From contig JAISDM010000304.1 in the NCBI GenBank assembly GCA_031264885.1, forward strand, positions 1 to 15,798: a DNA stretch of 15,798 bases, read 5' to 3'. Below the pieces are notes generated by a model. That model was not told where the DNA came from, did not search any database, and saw nothing but the letters and a program-made list of their open reading frames with translations. The first letter of the stretch is position 1; every line of letters starts with the position of its first letter. The position numbers and the translations under genes are program-made. This document shows positions 7,801 through 15,711 of this stretch, piece by piece. This stretch comes from Peptococcaceae bacterium (lineage in GTDB: Bacteria > Bacillota > Peptococcia > DRI-13 > UBA5745).

Positions 7801-8607
7801 TCAAACCTCTCTTTCTACTGCGGCCGGCGCGGGCCGGTGGTACGGTATGGATACAAGATGCTCCTTCCCGGCGGCTTCCAGTCTCCCCACAGAGACGCCG
7901 ATCCCGTACAAGGACGAGAGCGTGTCCTCCGTCAAGACCGCCGCCGGATCGCCCCAGGCCAGTACGGCGCCGTCTTTCAGCGCCAGCACGGCGGTTGAGT
8001 AGCTCAGGGCGTGGTTGGGCTCATGTGTGGAAAAAACCACGGTATAGCCCTTGCTCCCCAGGGCTTCGACGCGTTCCATGACCCGGAAGCGGTTGCCGTA
8101 ATCGAGATTGGCCGTGGGTTCGTCCATCACGAGGATATGGGCGTCCTGAATCAGCGTCCGCGCCAGGAGTGTCAGCTGACGCTCCCCGCCGCTGATCTTC
8201 CCGCAGCCCCGGTCGCTTAGATGCGCGATGCCGAGGCTTTTTAATATATCCATCGCTTTGTCATAATGCGCGCCGCAGGGACCGCGAAAGGCGGGGAGCT
8301 GGCTGGCGACCCCCATCAGCACAGTGTCCAGCACGGTATAATTGAAAGCGGGCGACGTGGACTGGGGGATGTACGCGATGAGTTTCGCCGCGTCGGGCCG
8401 TTTCATGTCCCGGATATCCTTCCCGTCGATCCGCACATGGCCGGCGCGGGCCTTGAGCAGACCGAGCATACACTTGAAAAGTGTGCTTTTGCCCACGCCG
8501 TTGGGGCCCAATACGGACAGGCGCTCTCCCGCGGCGGCGGAGAAGCTCACGTCCCGGAGCACATCTCCCGCGCCGTAGGAAACCGAAAGGTTCTCGACCT
8601 CAAGCAC
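7801..8607 (-). CDS. FecCD-type ABC importer ATPase
   Basis: 268 residues. GTG start at 8607, with GGGAGGCG 6 nt upstream inside the end of the permease gene; the two genes overlap by 8 nt. All nucleotide-binding motifs are intact: Walker A GPNGVGKST (34-42), Q-loop Gln82 (YIPQ), signature ISGGE (138-142), Walker B HILVMDEP (157-164) and switch His195 (STHEP). Length and motifs match BtuD/FepC-type ATPases that pair with FecCD permeases. It would sit on the inner face of the membrane and power uptake of the ligand delivered by the lipoprotein encoded just downstream. Confidence 0.93.
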   Translation of the reverse strand: MLEVENLSVSYGAGDVLRDVSFSAAAGERLSVLGPNGVGKSTLFKCMLGLLKARAGHVRIDGKDIRDMKRPDAAKLIAYIPQSTSPAFNYTVLDTVLMGVASQLPAFRGPCGAHYDKAMDILKSLGIAHLSDRGCGKISGGERQLTLLARTLIQDAHILVMDEPTANLDYGNRFRVMERVEALGSKGYTVVFSTHEPNHALSYSTAVLALKDGAVLAWGDPAAVLTEDTLSSLYGIGVSVGRLEAAGKEHLVSIPYHRPAPAAVEREV

Positions 8608-9610
8608 GGGCTTCGCCTCCCGTCAAAATCAAGTACACAAACACCGGCGCGCCGATAAAGGATGTGAGTATGCCCAGAGGAATCTCGCTTGTGGCGGCGA
8701 CGCGCGCCACATTGTCCACCACAACCAGAAACGCGGCGCCCATGAGTATGGAGGCCGGAATCAGCCTCCGGTAATCGAAACCGAACATAAGGCGGCAGAA
8801 ATGGGGGATCACCAGTCCCACCCAGGCGATCATGCCGCTGACCGCCACGCTGGCCGCCGTCATCATCGTGGCGCAGACAATGACGGTGAGGCGCAGCCGC
8901 CCGGTGTTGATTCCGAGGCTCTGCGCCTCGTCGTCTTCTGTGGTCAGAACATTGACGCGCCAGCGGAGCAAAAACAGGGGAACCAGTCCTATGACGACGG
9001 GCGCCGCCACGAAGGGCAGATCCTCCAGTTTGGCGGAGGCCAGTGATCCCATGAGCCAATAGGTAATCGCGGGCAGCTGATCCTGGGCATCGGCGATGAG
9101 CTTGATGAAAGAGGTGCAGGCCGTAAAAAGCGAACTGATCATCACCCCCGCGAGAACCAGCGACAGCGTGCCTTCCAGGCGGCTGAAACGGCTGACCGAA
9201 TAAGCCAGCAGCACCGCGCCCAGTCCGAACAGGAACGCGGAAACCGTGACGCCGAGGTAGCCGAAAGACAGGAATATGCCCAGCGCCGCTCCGAAGCCCG
9301 CCCCAGAGGACGCGCCGAGGATGTCGGGGGACACCATCGGATTGCGGAACATGCCCTGATAGGCGGCGCCCGCGGTTGAAAGCGCCGCCCCCACCAGCGC
9401 CGCGGCGGCGACCCGCGGCAGCCGTATACGGAAGATGACCGAGAACTCGGTCGTCACGCCTTCCAGTCCGGCGGGATGAAAGGGCGCCGACAGGATGCGC
9501 AGCAGACTCCCCGCGCTCACGGAATAGCGCCCGAGGAAAAAAGACGCGGGCAGCACTGTCAAAAAAACAAGGCCGAGGACGATCATCCGGCGCCGGTATT
9601 TTTTCGTCAT
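8600..9610 (-). CDS. FecCD-type ABC importer permease
   Basis: 336 residues, about ten membrane helices. Hallmarks of the FecCD/BtuC family are present in order: RLPR (63-66), GAAYQGMFRNPMVSPDILGA (81-100), YWLMGSL (184-190), SLGIN (231-235), GLVIPHFCR (265-273, the ATPase-coupling region) and EIPLGILTSFIGAPVF (309-324). As in BtuCD, one permease gene would supply a homodimer. ATG at 9610 has GAGGG 11 nt upstream. The first eight codons lie in a 26-bp sequence repeated exactly at the 3' end of the LysR gene (9731-9756), so a small insertion seems to have separated it from that gene. Promoter strength there is unclear: only a weak TTCCAA/TGCTAT pair is visible in the insert. Confidence 0.93.
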   Translation of the reverse strand: MTKKYRRRMIVLGLVFLTVLPASFFLGRYSVSAGSLLRILSAPFHPAGLEGVTTEFSVIFRIRLPRVAAAALVGAALSTAGAAYQGMFRNPMVSPDILGASSGAGFGAALGIFLSFGYLGVTVSAFLFGLGAVLLAYSVSRFSRLEGTLSLVLAGVMISSLFTACTSFIKLIADAQDQLPAITYWLMGSLASAKLEDLPFVAAPVVIGLVPLFLLRWRVNVLTTEDDEAQSLGINTGRLRLTVIVCATMMTAASVAVSGMIAWVGLVIPHFCRLMFGFDYRRLIPASILMGAAFLVVVDNVARVAATSEIPLGILTSFIGAPVFVYLILTGGEARA

Positions 9611-9756
9611 AAAAACAGTACCCTCACATAGCAGTTTTGCGATTCACAATTTGGAAATGCGTGTCTGTCGAGGACGGGCGGCAGAATGCCGCCCCTACAG
9701 ACGCATCGTTCACGGTACCGGGCGGGACCGTCCGGCGCCGGTATTTTTTCGTCATA
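9586..9756. mobile_element. 119-bp hairpin insert flanked by perfect 26-bp direct repeats
   Basis: Positions 9586-9611 and 9731-9756 are identical over 26 bases (core GGCGCCGGTATTTTTTCGTC). Between them, 9612-9730 contains a nested hairpin: inner stem GGGCGGCA (9676-9683)/TGCCGCCC (9687-9694), outer arms 9657-9668 and 9697-9706 (ATGCGT..CTGT/ACAGACGCAT with a 2-nt bulge). The insert's right part matches repeats at 131-163 and, inverted, at 6560-6590. No coding capacity is seen. It behaves like a small non-autonomous repeat whose arrival duplicated the target, though 26 bp is long for a target-site duplication, and duplication by strand slippage is an alternative. Confidence 0.65.
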
Positions 9757-10708
9757 GGAATAATTCGGGCAGGAGGTCCAGGAACTCTGCTATGTGGGGG
9801 AGGCGGTATTCCGCTCTGGGATAGACCAGGTAATAGTCGGTGTGGAATTGGGGCAGTGATTCGGTCCCTTCCAGCTCAAAGACCCGGATGCCGGATATCC
9901 CGCGGGTCAGGCTCAGGGGAACCAGTCCGGCGCCCAGCCCGGCGGCGGCCATCCGGATGAGGACCTCGCTGTGGCTGCTGGTCAGAAGGGCCGGGTTTTG
10001 CTCTAAGTCCAGCAAGGGCGGCTCTCCCGGCGAGGGCGGCGTGGTCAGCAGGGCCTCCGGCGAAGACTGGGAGGACTGGGACTGGTTTTCGCCGGCCGGG
10101 CGCCGGAGGATCAGGGGCAGTTCTTTCAGCCGGGAAAGGGGCAGAACAGGGGGGAGGGCCCGGTAAGCGGGCGTATCCGGGGCGGCCAGGCACAGCCGGT
10201 CCCTCCAGGCGCAATGGGATTGAAGCATGAACATATCCATGGAAGGCAGCGGATGGGCGAGGCCCAAATCATAGCGGCCCTCAAAGATCTCTTTGGCGAT
10301 TTGCTCATTGTCGACTATGTCCAGCTGGAAGCGGATTTCCGGGTGTTTGAGGCGGTAGGCCGCGATGAGGCCGGGCAAGTAAGCCGTGCCGGGTACGGGA
10401 TGGGCGGCGGCGCGGATGAGATTGGGCGGCGCGCAGTCCCCCACGGAGCGCAGGGCTTGTTCCATCGCGTTGACGACGGATAAGGCCCCTCTGAAAAAAC
10501 GCTGCCCGGCAAAAGTCATTTCCAGCTCGGTCTCATCAGCCGCGCCCCCGCCGGCGGGTTCATGATACAGCTCGACTCCGGTTTCCTGTTCCAGCGCGTC
10601 CATGCTGGCGCGAACCTGGGAGGGCGTCATGTCCAAGTGCTTGGACGCTTGTAAGAATGTACCGTAACGCATGACATTGATAAAGATCTCGATTTGCTCG
10701 GAATTCAT
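9752..10708 (-). CDS. LysR-type transcriptional regulator
   Basis: 318 residues. ATG at 10708 has AGGTG 5 nt upstream, overlapping the stop of the preceding gene. The N-terminal winged helix-turn-helix (about 3-68) is clear: IFINVMRYGTFLQASKHLDM, then TPSQVRASMDALEQETGVEL. The effector-binding domain (about 95-318) includes GRYDLGLAHPLPSMD and AAAGLGAGLVPLSL. Two oddities: the wing is lengthened by an acidic, Gly/Ala-rich stretch (EPAGGGAADETELE, 50-63) before TFAG, and the effector domain carries a Ser/Gln/Pro-rich insertion at about 205-232. It lies 4 nt after a membrane-protein gene, and its last codons fall in a repeat shared with the permease start, suggesting it once overlapped that gene by ATGA. 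It may control either flanking operon; the effector is unknown. Confidence 0.9.
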   Translation of the reverse strand: MNSEQIEIFINVMRYGTFLQASKHLDMTPSQVRASMDALEQETGVELYHEPAGGGAADETELEMTFAGQRFFRGALSVVNAMEQALRSVGDCAPPNLIRAAAHPVPGTAYLPGLIAAYRLKHPEIRFQLDIVDNEQIAKEIFEGRYDLGLAHPLPSMDMFMLQSHCAWRDRLCLAAPDTPAYRALPPVLPLSRLKELPLILRRPAGENQSQSSQSSPEALLTTPPSPGEPPLLDLEQNPALLTSSHSEVLIRMAAAGLGAGLVPLSLTRGISGIRVFELEGTESLPQFHTDYYLVYPRAEYRLPHIAEFLDLLPELFL

Positions 10709-10712
10709 GGAT

Positions 10713-11543
10713 TCACCTGCTCTTTTCCTTTTTGTCCGGGATTTTTTCCCCGGGAAGATAAACTTGAATCTGTCCTTTTTTATAAAGCCATTTGGTAAAA
10801 AAATAGGTTATGGGAATCATGGCGATCACGACAAAACCCTGGTAGGCGCTCATAATCACGCCTTGCCCTTCCATGCCCAGCAGCTTGTCGAGCCGCAGAA
10901 ATCCGCTGAGCGCGGGATCGAAGACGATGATCAGCAGCACGAGTATTGTCGGGAGAATCAGGCCCTTGAGATGACCGGCGATGTGGACGCCTTCCGTGGG
11001 CGCGCTTGAAAGCGCGTCGACCAGGAGCGACCCGAATAAGGCGGGCAAAATATTGGCCGAGACGATTTTGACGACGGGCAGAGACAGCACGGGTTCCAGG
11101 GGAATCATCATGATCACGCATACTGTGATTAAGAAAATAGTGACGAAGGTGGCCACGCTGACCGCGATGGCGGAAATGACGTCCGCGTTTTCGGTTCCGG
11201 CCTCCACGCGCATCATGGACAGGGCGTTGTTGACCACGGGGAGCTTCAGATTGGTCACTTCGCCTGTAATCAAGGTGAGATATATGGAACTGCCCAGTAT
11301 GGGCGTGTAGGAGATGACGTTGGAAAAAGCGTTCGGGCCAAAGACAATGATCATGGGCAGTGAAGATTGCAGGATTTCGCTGAAAGCGGGCAGCGCGTGA
11401 AAGTAAACGCCCAGAACCGTAGGGATGCCCAGCATAACGAACATCGCGCCGGCGACGCTCAGACGGCCGAACCGGTGCATGGCCGCGATGTGCCGGGCGC
11501 CCTCTTTGTCCGGATCCGGATTGTTTATGGAATGATTCCTCAT
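10713..11543 (-). CDS. Polytopic membrane protein, possible transporter subunit
   Basis: 276 residues with about six to seven hydrophobic segments (roughly 26-48, 57-82, 121-146, 158-180, 192-210, 227-250), a polar N-terminus and a basic C-terminus (KKEKSR). AGGAGG stands 11 nt before ATG 11543. I do not recognise a characterised family; segments such as IVFGPNAFSNVISYTPILGS and LVDALSSAPTEGVHIAGH look conserved in style and could line a permeation path. It follows the DUF5058-type gene by 30 nt and precedes the LysR gene by 4 nt, so the two membrane proteins probably work as a pair, perhaps as a two-component transporter. Substrate unknown. Confidence 0.8.
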   Translation of the reverse strand: MRNHSINNPDPDKEGARHIAAMHRFGRLSVAGAMFVMLGIPTVLGVYFHALPAFSEILQSSLPMIIVFGPNAFSNVISYTPILGSSIYLTLITGEVTNLKLPVVNNALSMMRVEAGTENADVISAIAVSVATFVTIFLITVCVIMMIPLEPVLSLPVVKIVSANILPALFGSLLVDALSSAPTEGVHIAGHLKGLILPTILVLLIIVFDPALSGFLRLDKLLGMEGQGVIMSAYQGFVVIAMIPITYFFTKWLYKKGQIQVYLPGEKIPDKKEKSR

Positions 11544-11573
11544 GTCCGGTTCAACCTCCTCTCAGGATATTCT

Positions 11574-12281
11574 CTACGCGAGCAGCCGCGTCCATAAAAC
11601 AGAAAACGCCATGGCCAAAAGCAGACAGACTGCCGCGGAGAACTCCTGAAACCGCGTCAGTTTGTATCTCCGAACGGCCGATTTCAGCAAGAGCGTAAGC
11701 GCCACACTGGTGAGAAAGGTCAGCGTCTCCACGGATAAATCGAAAAAGATGGGGAGGATGAACACGATTAATACGGAGGACAGATAAACGCCGCCGCTGA
11801 TCATGCCCCACCGCTGATCCCTGTTTTTGATTTCAAAGGTGCGTTTGTGGAGGCTTTCGGCGATGAAGGGGGAGGACGCCATGCCGGCCATGATCCCGAC
11901 GGCGATGACATACATGGCCAGCACAAATTCCTTTGCCGTCGCCGAAGACAGATCGGTGACGCCGCTGGCGTGAAAGACCATGTTGGCGGCCATGATCTCA
12001 TAAACGGTGTTGCCGACGATGGACAGCCGCCACCAGGAATGCGGGATGCCCAGCAAGGGGGCCAATGCGAAAAAACCGGTTACAACGGCGATGGCGGGAA
12101 TCAGTGTGGAGGAGACGGATGCCTTGACCACAGCCCAAAGCTGTTCCTTGGTGTATCCGATTTGCAGCGCTCTCTTCCAGGATTTGCGCATAAAAATCCA
12201 CGTAAGACACAGCACATACAAGATGCCTATGACGACCGCGATATAGGTCAGCCGATGGCCGGCCGCTTCAAAGTATCCCAT
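11574..12281 (-). CDS. DUF5058-type membrane protein
   Basis: 235 residues, about six membrane helices (roughly 10-30, 55-78, 117-137, 160-180, 184-203, 212-233). GYFEAAGHRLTYIAVVIGI followed by a basic SWKRALQIGYTKEQL stretch and LAPLLGIPHSWWRLSIVG fits my memory of the DUF5058 family of clostridial membrane proteins. GGAGG stands 8 nt before ATG 12281. It begins 33 nt after the end of the large LuxR regulator gene and is followed after 30 nt by a second membrane protein, an arrangement suggesting a two-part transporter under local LuxR control. No function is established for the family. Confidence 0.8.
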   Translation of the reverse strand: MGYFEAAGHRLTYIAVVIGILYVLCLTWIFMRKSWKRALQIGYTKEQLWAVVKASVSSTLIPAIAVVTGFFALAPLLGIPHSWWRLSIVGNTVYEIMAANMVFHASGVTDLSSATAKEFVLAMYVIAVGIMAGMASSPFIAESLHKRTFEIKNRDQRWGMISGGVYLSSVLIVFILPIFFDLSVETLTFLTSVALTLLLKSAVRRYKLTRFQEFSAAVCLLLAMAFSVLWTRLLA

Positions 12282-12314
12282 GACGCCCGCCTCCCGCCGC
12301 CGCGCGCTGAACAG

Positions 12315-14879
12315 CTAAACCAGATTCAAAGCGGTCGCGACGCGTACCGCTTCCGCTCTGTTCGCGGCGTTTAATTTATGATAGATATGCTTGATGTCTG
12401 ATTTGACGGTGTTCTCTGAAAGGTAACGGGTTTTGGCAATCTCTTTGCGCGTCAGTCCGCAGGCCAAGTCGCTGAGTATTTCTGTTTCCCGCGCGGTGAG
12501 CTTAGGGCTGATTTCCGGCTGCCCGCCGCTGGCGTACTGGTATTCCCTGGCGATCACGGAGACTTTTTTGGCGTATGTGGAGGCGCTTTCGCGGATTTTT
12601 TCCATCCATGGCGCGGGCAAGGTGCAGAGAGGGTCTTTGACGGCGGCGTCCAACAGGTCGCGCATGTCTTTGCCCATCTCGATGAAGGGCATGTTGAAAT
12701 CCTCGGTTTGGGATACGGTGTAGGCTTCCTGTAAAGCCGCGAAGGCTTCGCCCGGATTTTTCAGGCGGAACCGGCAGACCGCCTTTAGGACCAGCACCTC
12801 CAATTTTCCCAGCAGGAACGCTTCCAAGCCGAATTTCGCGTCGGAATTCTCGAAAGAATCCAGGATCGCGGCGTATTTTTTCTCGGTCAAATAATATTTG
12901 GCCCGGACCAGCTCTTCCAGTCCGTACAAAAGCGAGTTCAGGTCGCTTTTTTCAAAATCGCTTTTCAGCCAGCCGGACAGCTTGTCTGTTTGTCCGATGT
13001 GCGCGAAGAACCAGCCTGTGATGATGTCGTACATGGTGTAGCCGCCCAGAAATTCCTTGTTTGTCAGCTGCGCGTCCAGTTGGCGGAACACTTCCTGGAT
13101 GATGGTCAGGTTGCCGGTGTGGAGATTGATTCTCAGCAGGAAGAACAGCGCCCGGTTCTCAATTTGGAACTGCTCCTTGCTCCGCGCTTTGCCGATGGCC
13201 TGATAGGCCAGTTTCCCGGCGTTTTTGACGTCGCCTTTGAAGTAGGCCATTTCGGCGTAGGCCAAATCGATCATTCCGTGCATCAGCCCGTTTTTGATCT
13301 TGGACATGTAGTGGATGTATTCGGAAAATATGTCGATGGACCATTTAAAATACCCTTTTTCGACGGGATAGGAGACCCGGTTGACATAGGAGCTGACGCT
13401 GGCGTGTTCGATGGGGCCTTTGACCAGGCGGGCGCTCATCAGATGGTGCTGATGGGCCTGCTCAAAATAATAGGTGAGCTGCCGGATGTTGGTGTGCAGC
13501 GCGGTCCATATTCCAATATATCCCAAATTTAAATAACATTCGGACAAAACCCAATGGTTGAGTTTGGAGGGCGGCAGGGTCTCGAACCGTTTGATGGTAT
13601 CGTATGTATGCCGGGAGGCTTCGTCGAAGCGGGCGAGGCTTTGGAGCGCCTTGCTTTTGATGATGTAAAACTCCGCGTTCTCCCGGTAAGCCTCTTCGGG
13701 GATCCGGTCCAGCAGATCCAGCAGGAAACGCGAAACCCGGTCCGGGATCATTCGGGCGATGATGTAGGCGTTTTTGGCGATGCCTTTGTAATTCTCCGCT
13801 TTTTCGTAATAGGTAATGGCGTCCAGCGGATTCTGGTTGTCGGCGAGCCATTGGGCGGCTTTCTCATAGGTTTCGCGCCGCTCCCGCGCGGACAGCAGGT
13901 TTTGCTTCTGTTTTAGGTATTCTAAAAACAGATGATGAATCCAATACATATTGGTATTGGCGTCATATCGGATAAACGCGCTGATTTTTTCCATTTCGCC
14001 GATCAGTGTTGGGTCGGGGGCCAGGTCGCGCAGAAGATCCATGGACAAATGATCGATGAGCGACAGTTTGACCAGGAATTTTTGCAGACCCTCCGACATG
14101 TCGGAAAAAATCTCAGTTTCAATTAGTTTAGAAATGTTTAGTTTCATAGCGACCAAAATGTAGTCCGCCTGAACCGAGCCGTTCTTGAGCCACAGACCCA
14201 CCAGGCTGATGGCGAACGCCCATCCGCCCGTATAGAGGTATATGTCCGACACGGTTTGCGGCGGCAGAGTGATGGTTAACAGACTGAAGTATTCGCTCAT
14301 TTCGTCTTCCCGGAAGCACAGGTCGTTTTCGTTGATTTGCACGACCATTTCTTTGGCGAGAAGGCTGATCAGGTTAATGCCGGGTTCGGTTCGGGAGATG
14401 AGGATGGCGGAGGCTTTGGGAAAGAAGGCGGTCAATTGCTTCTCGACAAATTTCAGCACTGATTCGTCCGTGATCAGATGAAAGTCGTCGAAAACGAAGA
14501 CATACCGGGTGTCCGGAAGCATGGCTTTCCCGGACAGGCTCACATACCGCTCGAATTGACGCTCTGTCTGGGGAAAGTCGAGTTCCTTGAACAGGGCGGC
14601 CAGGGCGGGATTGTGATCGGAAAAAGCCTGGGCGAATTTTTCCCAGAACCGCCAGCTCAGGTTGTCTTGCTCGGACAGCTGCAGCCAGATTTTTACGGCG
14701 CCGATCTCTTGCAGGAATGAGTATATGGTTTGGGTTTTGCCGTAGCCCGCGCCTGCCACCACCGTAATCAGGGGGCTTTGCAGGGATTGTTTCAGCAGGT
14801 CGTGGAGGGCGTGCCTTCTGATGTAGACTGGGCTGCCCGGCGCAATGGGAAGGTGATTTGAAAGAGGCGGATTTTGCAC
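12315..14879 (-). CDS. MalT-like LuxR-family ATP-binding activator
   Basis: 854 residues, the size expected of large ATP-binding LuxR (LAL/MalT-type) regulators. The N-terminus has a STAND-type NTPase: Walker A GAGYGKT (43-49) and Walker B VFVFDDFH with Asp131/Asp132. The middle, about 330-760, is helical and TPR-like, as in MalT, where it senses ligand. The C-terminus is a LuxR helix-turn-helix (794-850; LTARETEILSDLACGLTRKE, then LSENTVKSDIKHIYHKLN). The start is GTG at 14879 with AGAGG 8 nt upstream; an ATG at 14881 is in another frame. A sigma-A promoter stands upstream. Family members oligomerise with ATP and inducer to activate nearby operons. The two membrane-protein genes directly downstream are the obvious targets. 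The inducer is unknown. Confidence 0.92.
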   Translation of the reverse strand: MQNPPLSNHLPIAPGSPVYIRRHALHDLLKQSLQSPLITVVAGAGYGKTQTIYSFLQEIGAVKIWLQLSEQDNLSWRFWEKFAQAFSDHNPALAALFKELDFPQTERQFERYVSLSGKAMLPDTRYVFVFDDFHLITDESVLKFVEKQLTAFFPKASAILISRTEPGINLISLLAKEMVVQINENDLCFREDEMSEYFSLLTITLPPQTVSDIYLYTGGWAFAISLVGLWLKNGSVQADYILVAMKLNISKLIETEIFSDMSEGLQKFLVKLSLIDHLSMDLLRDLAPDPTLIGEMEKISAFIRYDANTNMYWIHHLFLEYLKQKQNLLSARERRETYEKAAQWLADNQNPLDAITYYEKAENYKGIAKNAYIIARMIPDRVSRFLLDLLDRIPEEAYRENAEFYIIKSKALQSLARFDEASRHTYDTIKRFETLPPSKLNHWVLSECYLNLGYIGIWTALHTNIRQLTYYFEQAHQHHLMSARLVKGPIEHASVSSYVNRVSYPVEKGYFKWSIDIFSEYIHYMSKIKNGLMHGMIDLAYAEMAYFKGDVKNAGKLAYQAIGKARSKEQFQIENRALFFLLRINLHTGNLTIIQEVFRQLDAQLTNKEFLGGYTMYDIITGWFFAHIGQTDKLSGWLKSDFEKSDLNSLLYGLEELVRAKYYLTEKKYAAILDSFENSDAKFGLEAFLLGKLEVLVLKAVCRFRLKNPGEAFAALQEAYTVSQTEDFNMPFIEMGKDMRDLLDAAVKDPLCTLPAPWMEKIRESASTYAKKVSVIAREYQYASGGQPEISPKLTARETEILSDLACGLTRKEIAKTRYLSENTVKSDIKHIYHKLNAANRAEAVRVATALNLV

Positions 14880-14921
14880 ATGAGCGTCCTCTGATTTCCT
14901 GTCGAATCCTTAATAATACCT

Positions 14922-14950
14922 ATTGTACTGTCAGACGCTTTATTTTTCAA
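14922..14950 (-). promoter_or_regulatory. Sigma-A-type promoter of the LuxR gene
   Basis: On the minus strand, -35 TTGAAA (14945-14950) and -10 TACAAT (14922-14927) are separated by exactly 17 nt. Transcription would start near 14915, leaving a leader of about 35 nt before the GTG start. Confidence 0.7.
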
Positions 14951-14990
14951 TGTTTTTTATTTACGGCGGCATTAAAAATTTGGACCGGCG

Positions 14991-14996
14991 TATAAT
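14991..14996 (+). promoter_or_regulatory. Possible -10 element for the 15035-15657 gene pair
   Basis: TATAAT is a perfect -10 hexamer 38 nt upstream of ATG 15035. No good -35 is found at 16-18 nt (GGCATT at 14968-14973 is the nearest), so a non-sigma-A or activator-dependent promoter is possible. It lies back-to-back with the LuxR promoter in the divergent gap. Confidence 0.4.
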
Positions 14997-15034
14997 GAAA
15001 TAAGGATTGGCGCGGATATGGGGAGGCGGTCCCG

Positions 15035-15394
15035 ATGGGGATGAGTCTGATATTGATTCCGGTTTGGCTGACGGCGATGCTTCTGGCGGTGAGGGCAAAG
15101 CGGTATGTGCGCAGCAGGATCCAGCCTTACCGGATGAATAATTTGGAGGAAATCTCCCATCAGACCCCGTTGGCGAAGGGGCTGTCCGAGCTGGTGGCCG
15201 CTTCGGGGGGCATTTATCTGTCGATTATACTGTTTCTGGATTTTTTGAAGTTGAATCATCCGGAACAGCTGGAGATGATGGGGCTGACCATGGATCCTCT
15301 GGCGGGGGCTTCTATGCTGGTGGCTGTGGGTCAGCCTATGGTGCGGAGCGTGGTGGAGTATATGAAGGAGAAAAAAGGGGGATACGGGCGTTGA
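15035..15394 (+). CDS. Small membrane protein of unknown function
   Basis: 119 residues. ATG at 15035 has GGGAGGCGG 7 nt upstream; a second in-frame ATG at 15041 is possible. Hydrophobic stretches lie at about 3-18, 46-67 and perhaps 83-99, separated by a basic segment (VRAKRYVRSRIQPYR) that should be cytoplasmic. The C-terminus is charged (YMKEKKGGYGR). I recognise no family. Its stop overlaps the TTG start of the next gene (TTGA), so it is co-translated with a YlmC/YmxH-type sporulation protein and may belong to the same process. Confidence 0.75.
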   Translation: MGMSLILIPVWLTAMLLAVRAKRYVRSRIQPYRMNNLEEISHQTPLAKGLSELVAASGGIYLSIILFLDFLKLNHPEQLEMMGLTMDPLAGASMLVAVGQPMVRSVVEYMKEKKGGYGR

Positions 15395-15657
15395 GTACGG
15401 TTCGATTGGGGGATTTGACCGGCAAGGACATCATCAATCTGCAAAACGGAGACAGGTTGGGGTCCATCGCTGATTCGGATTTGATCATTCAGGCGGAAAC
15501 GGGCAGAATTGAGTCGATCGTTTTGCCGGAGAGATCGGGGTTCTTTGGTTTTTGGGACAGGGAGACGCTGACTGTGCCCTGGAGCTGTGTGAAAAAAATC
15601 GGGACGGAGGTCGTGATTGTGGATTTGGACGAATCGCGCCCGGGCATAAGAATATGA
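15391..15657 (+). CDS. YlmC/YmxH-family PRC-barrel sporulation protein
   Basis: 88 residues, the usual size for the family. A single PRC-barrel-like domain fills the protein: RLGDLTGKDIINLQNGDRLG at the start, then a SDLIIQAETGRIESIVLP strand region, FFGFWDRETLTVPWSCVKKI and VVIVDLDE. Firmicute members are annotated as sporulation-associated, but their biochemical role is not settled. The TTG start at 15391 sits in a TTGA overlap with the upstream stop, with AAAGGGGGA 6 nt before it. A TTG rather than ATG start is supported by the overlap and by MSTVRLGDLTGK matching the normal N-terminus of the family. It supports a spore-forming host. Confidence 0.88.
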   Translation: MSTVRLGDLTGKDIINLQNGDRLGSIADSDLIIQAETGRIESIVLPERSGFFGFWDRETLTVPWSCVKKIGTEVVIVDLDESRPGIRI

Positions 15658-15711
15658 GAATTCAACCCGTAATTTGGCAAACCCCCCGGTGAAGGAGGAG
15701 ATATTGCCCTT

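Noticed and set aside
7801..7804. TTG start for the substrate-binding lipoprotein
   Set aside because: The ribosome binding site is only 2 nt from this TTG but 7 nt from ATG 7798; the difference is two residues.
14879..14881. ATG at 14881 as start of the LuxR gene
   Set aside because: It is not in the frame that encodes the Walker A motif; GTG at 14879 is in frame and well spaced from AGAGG.
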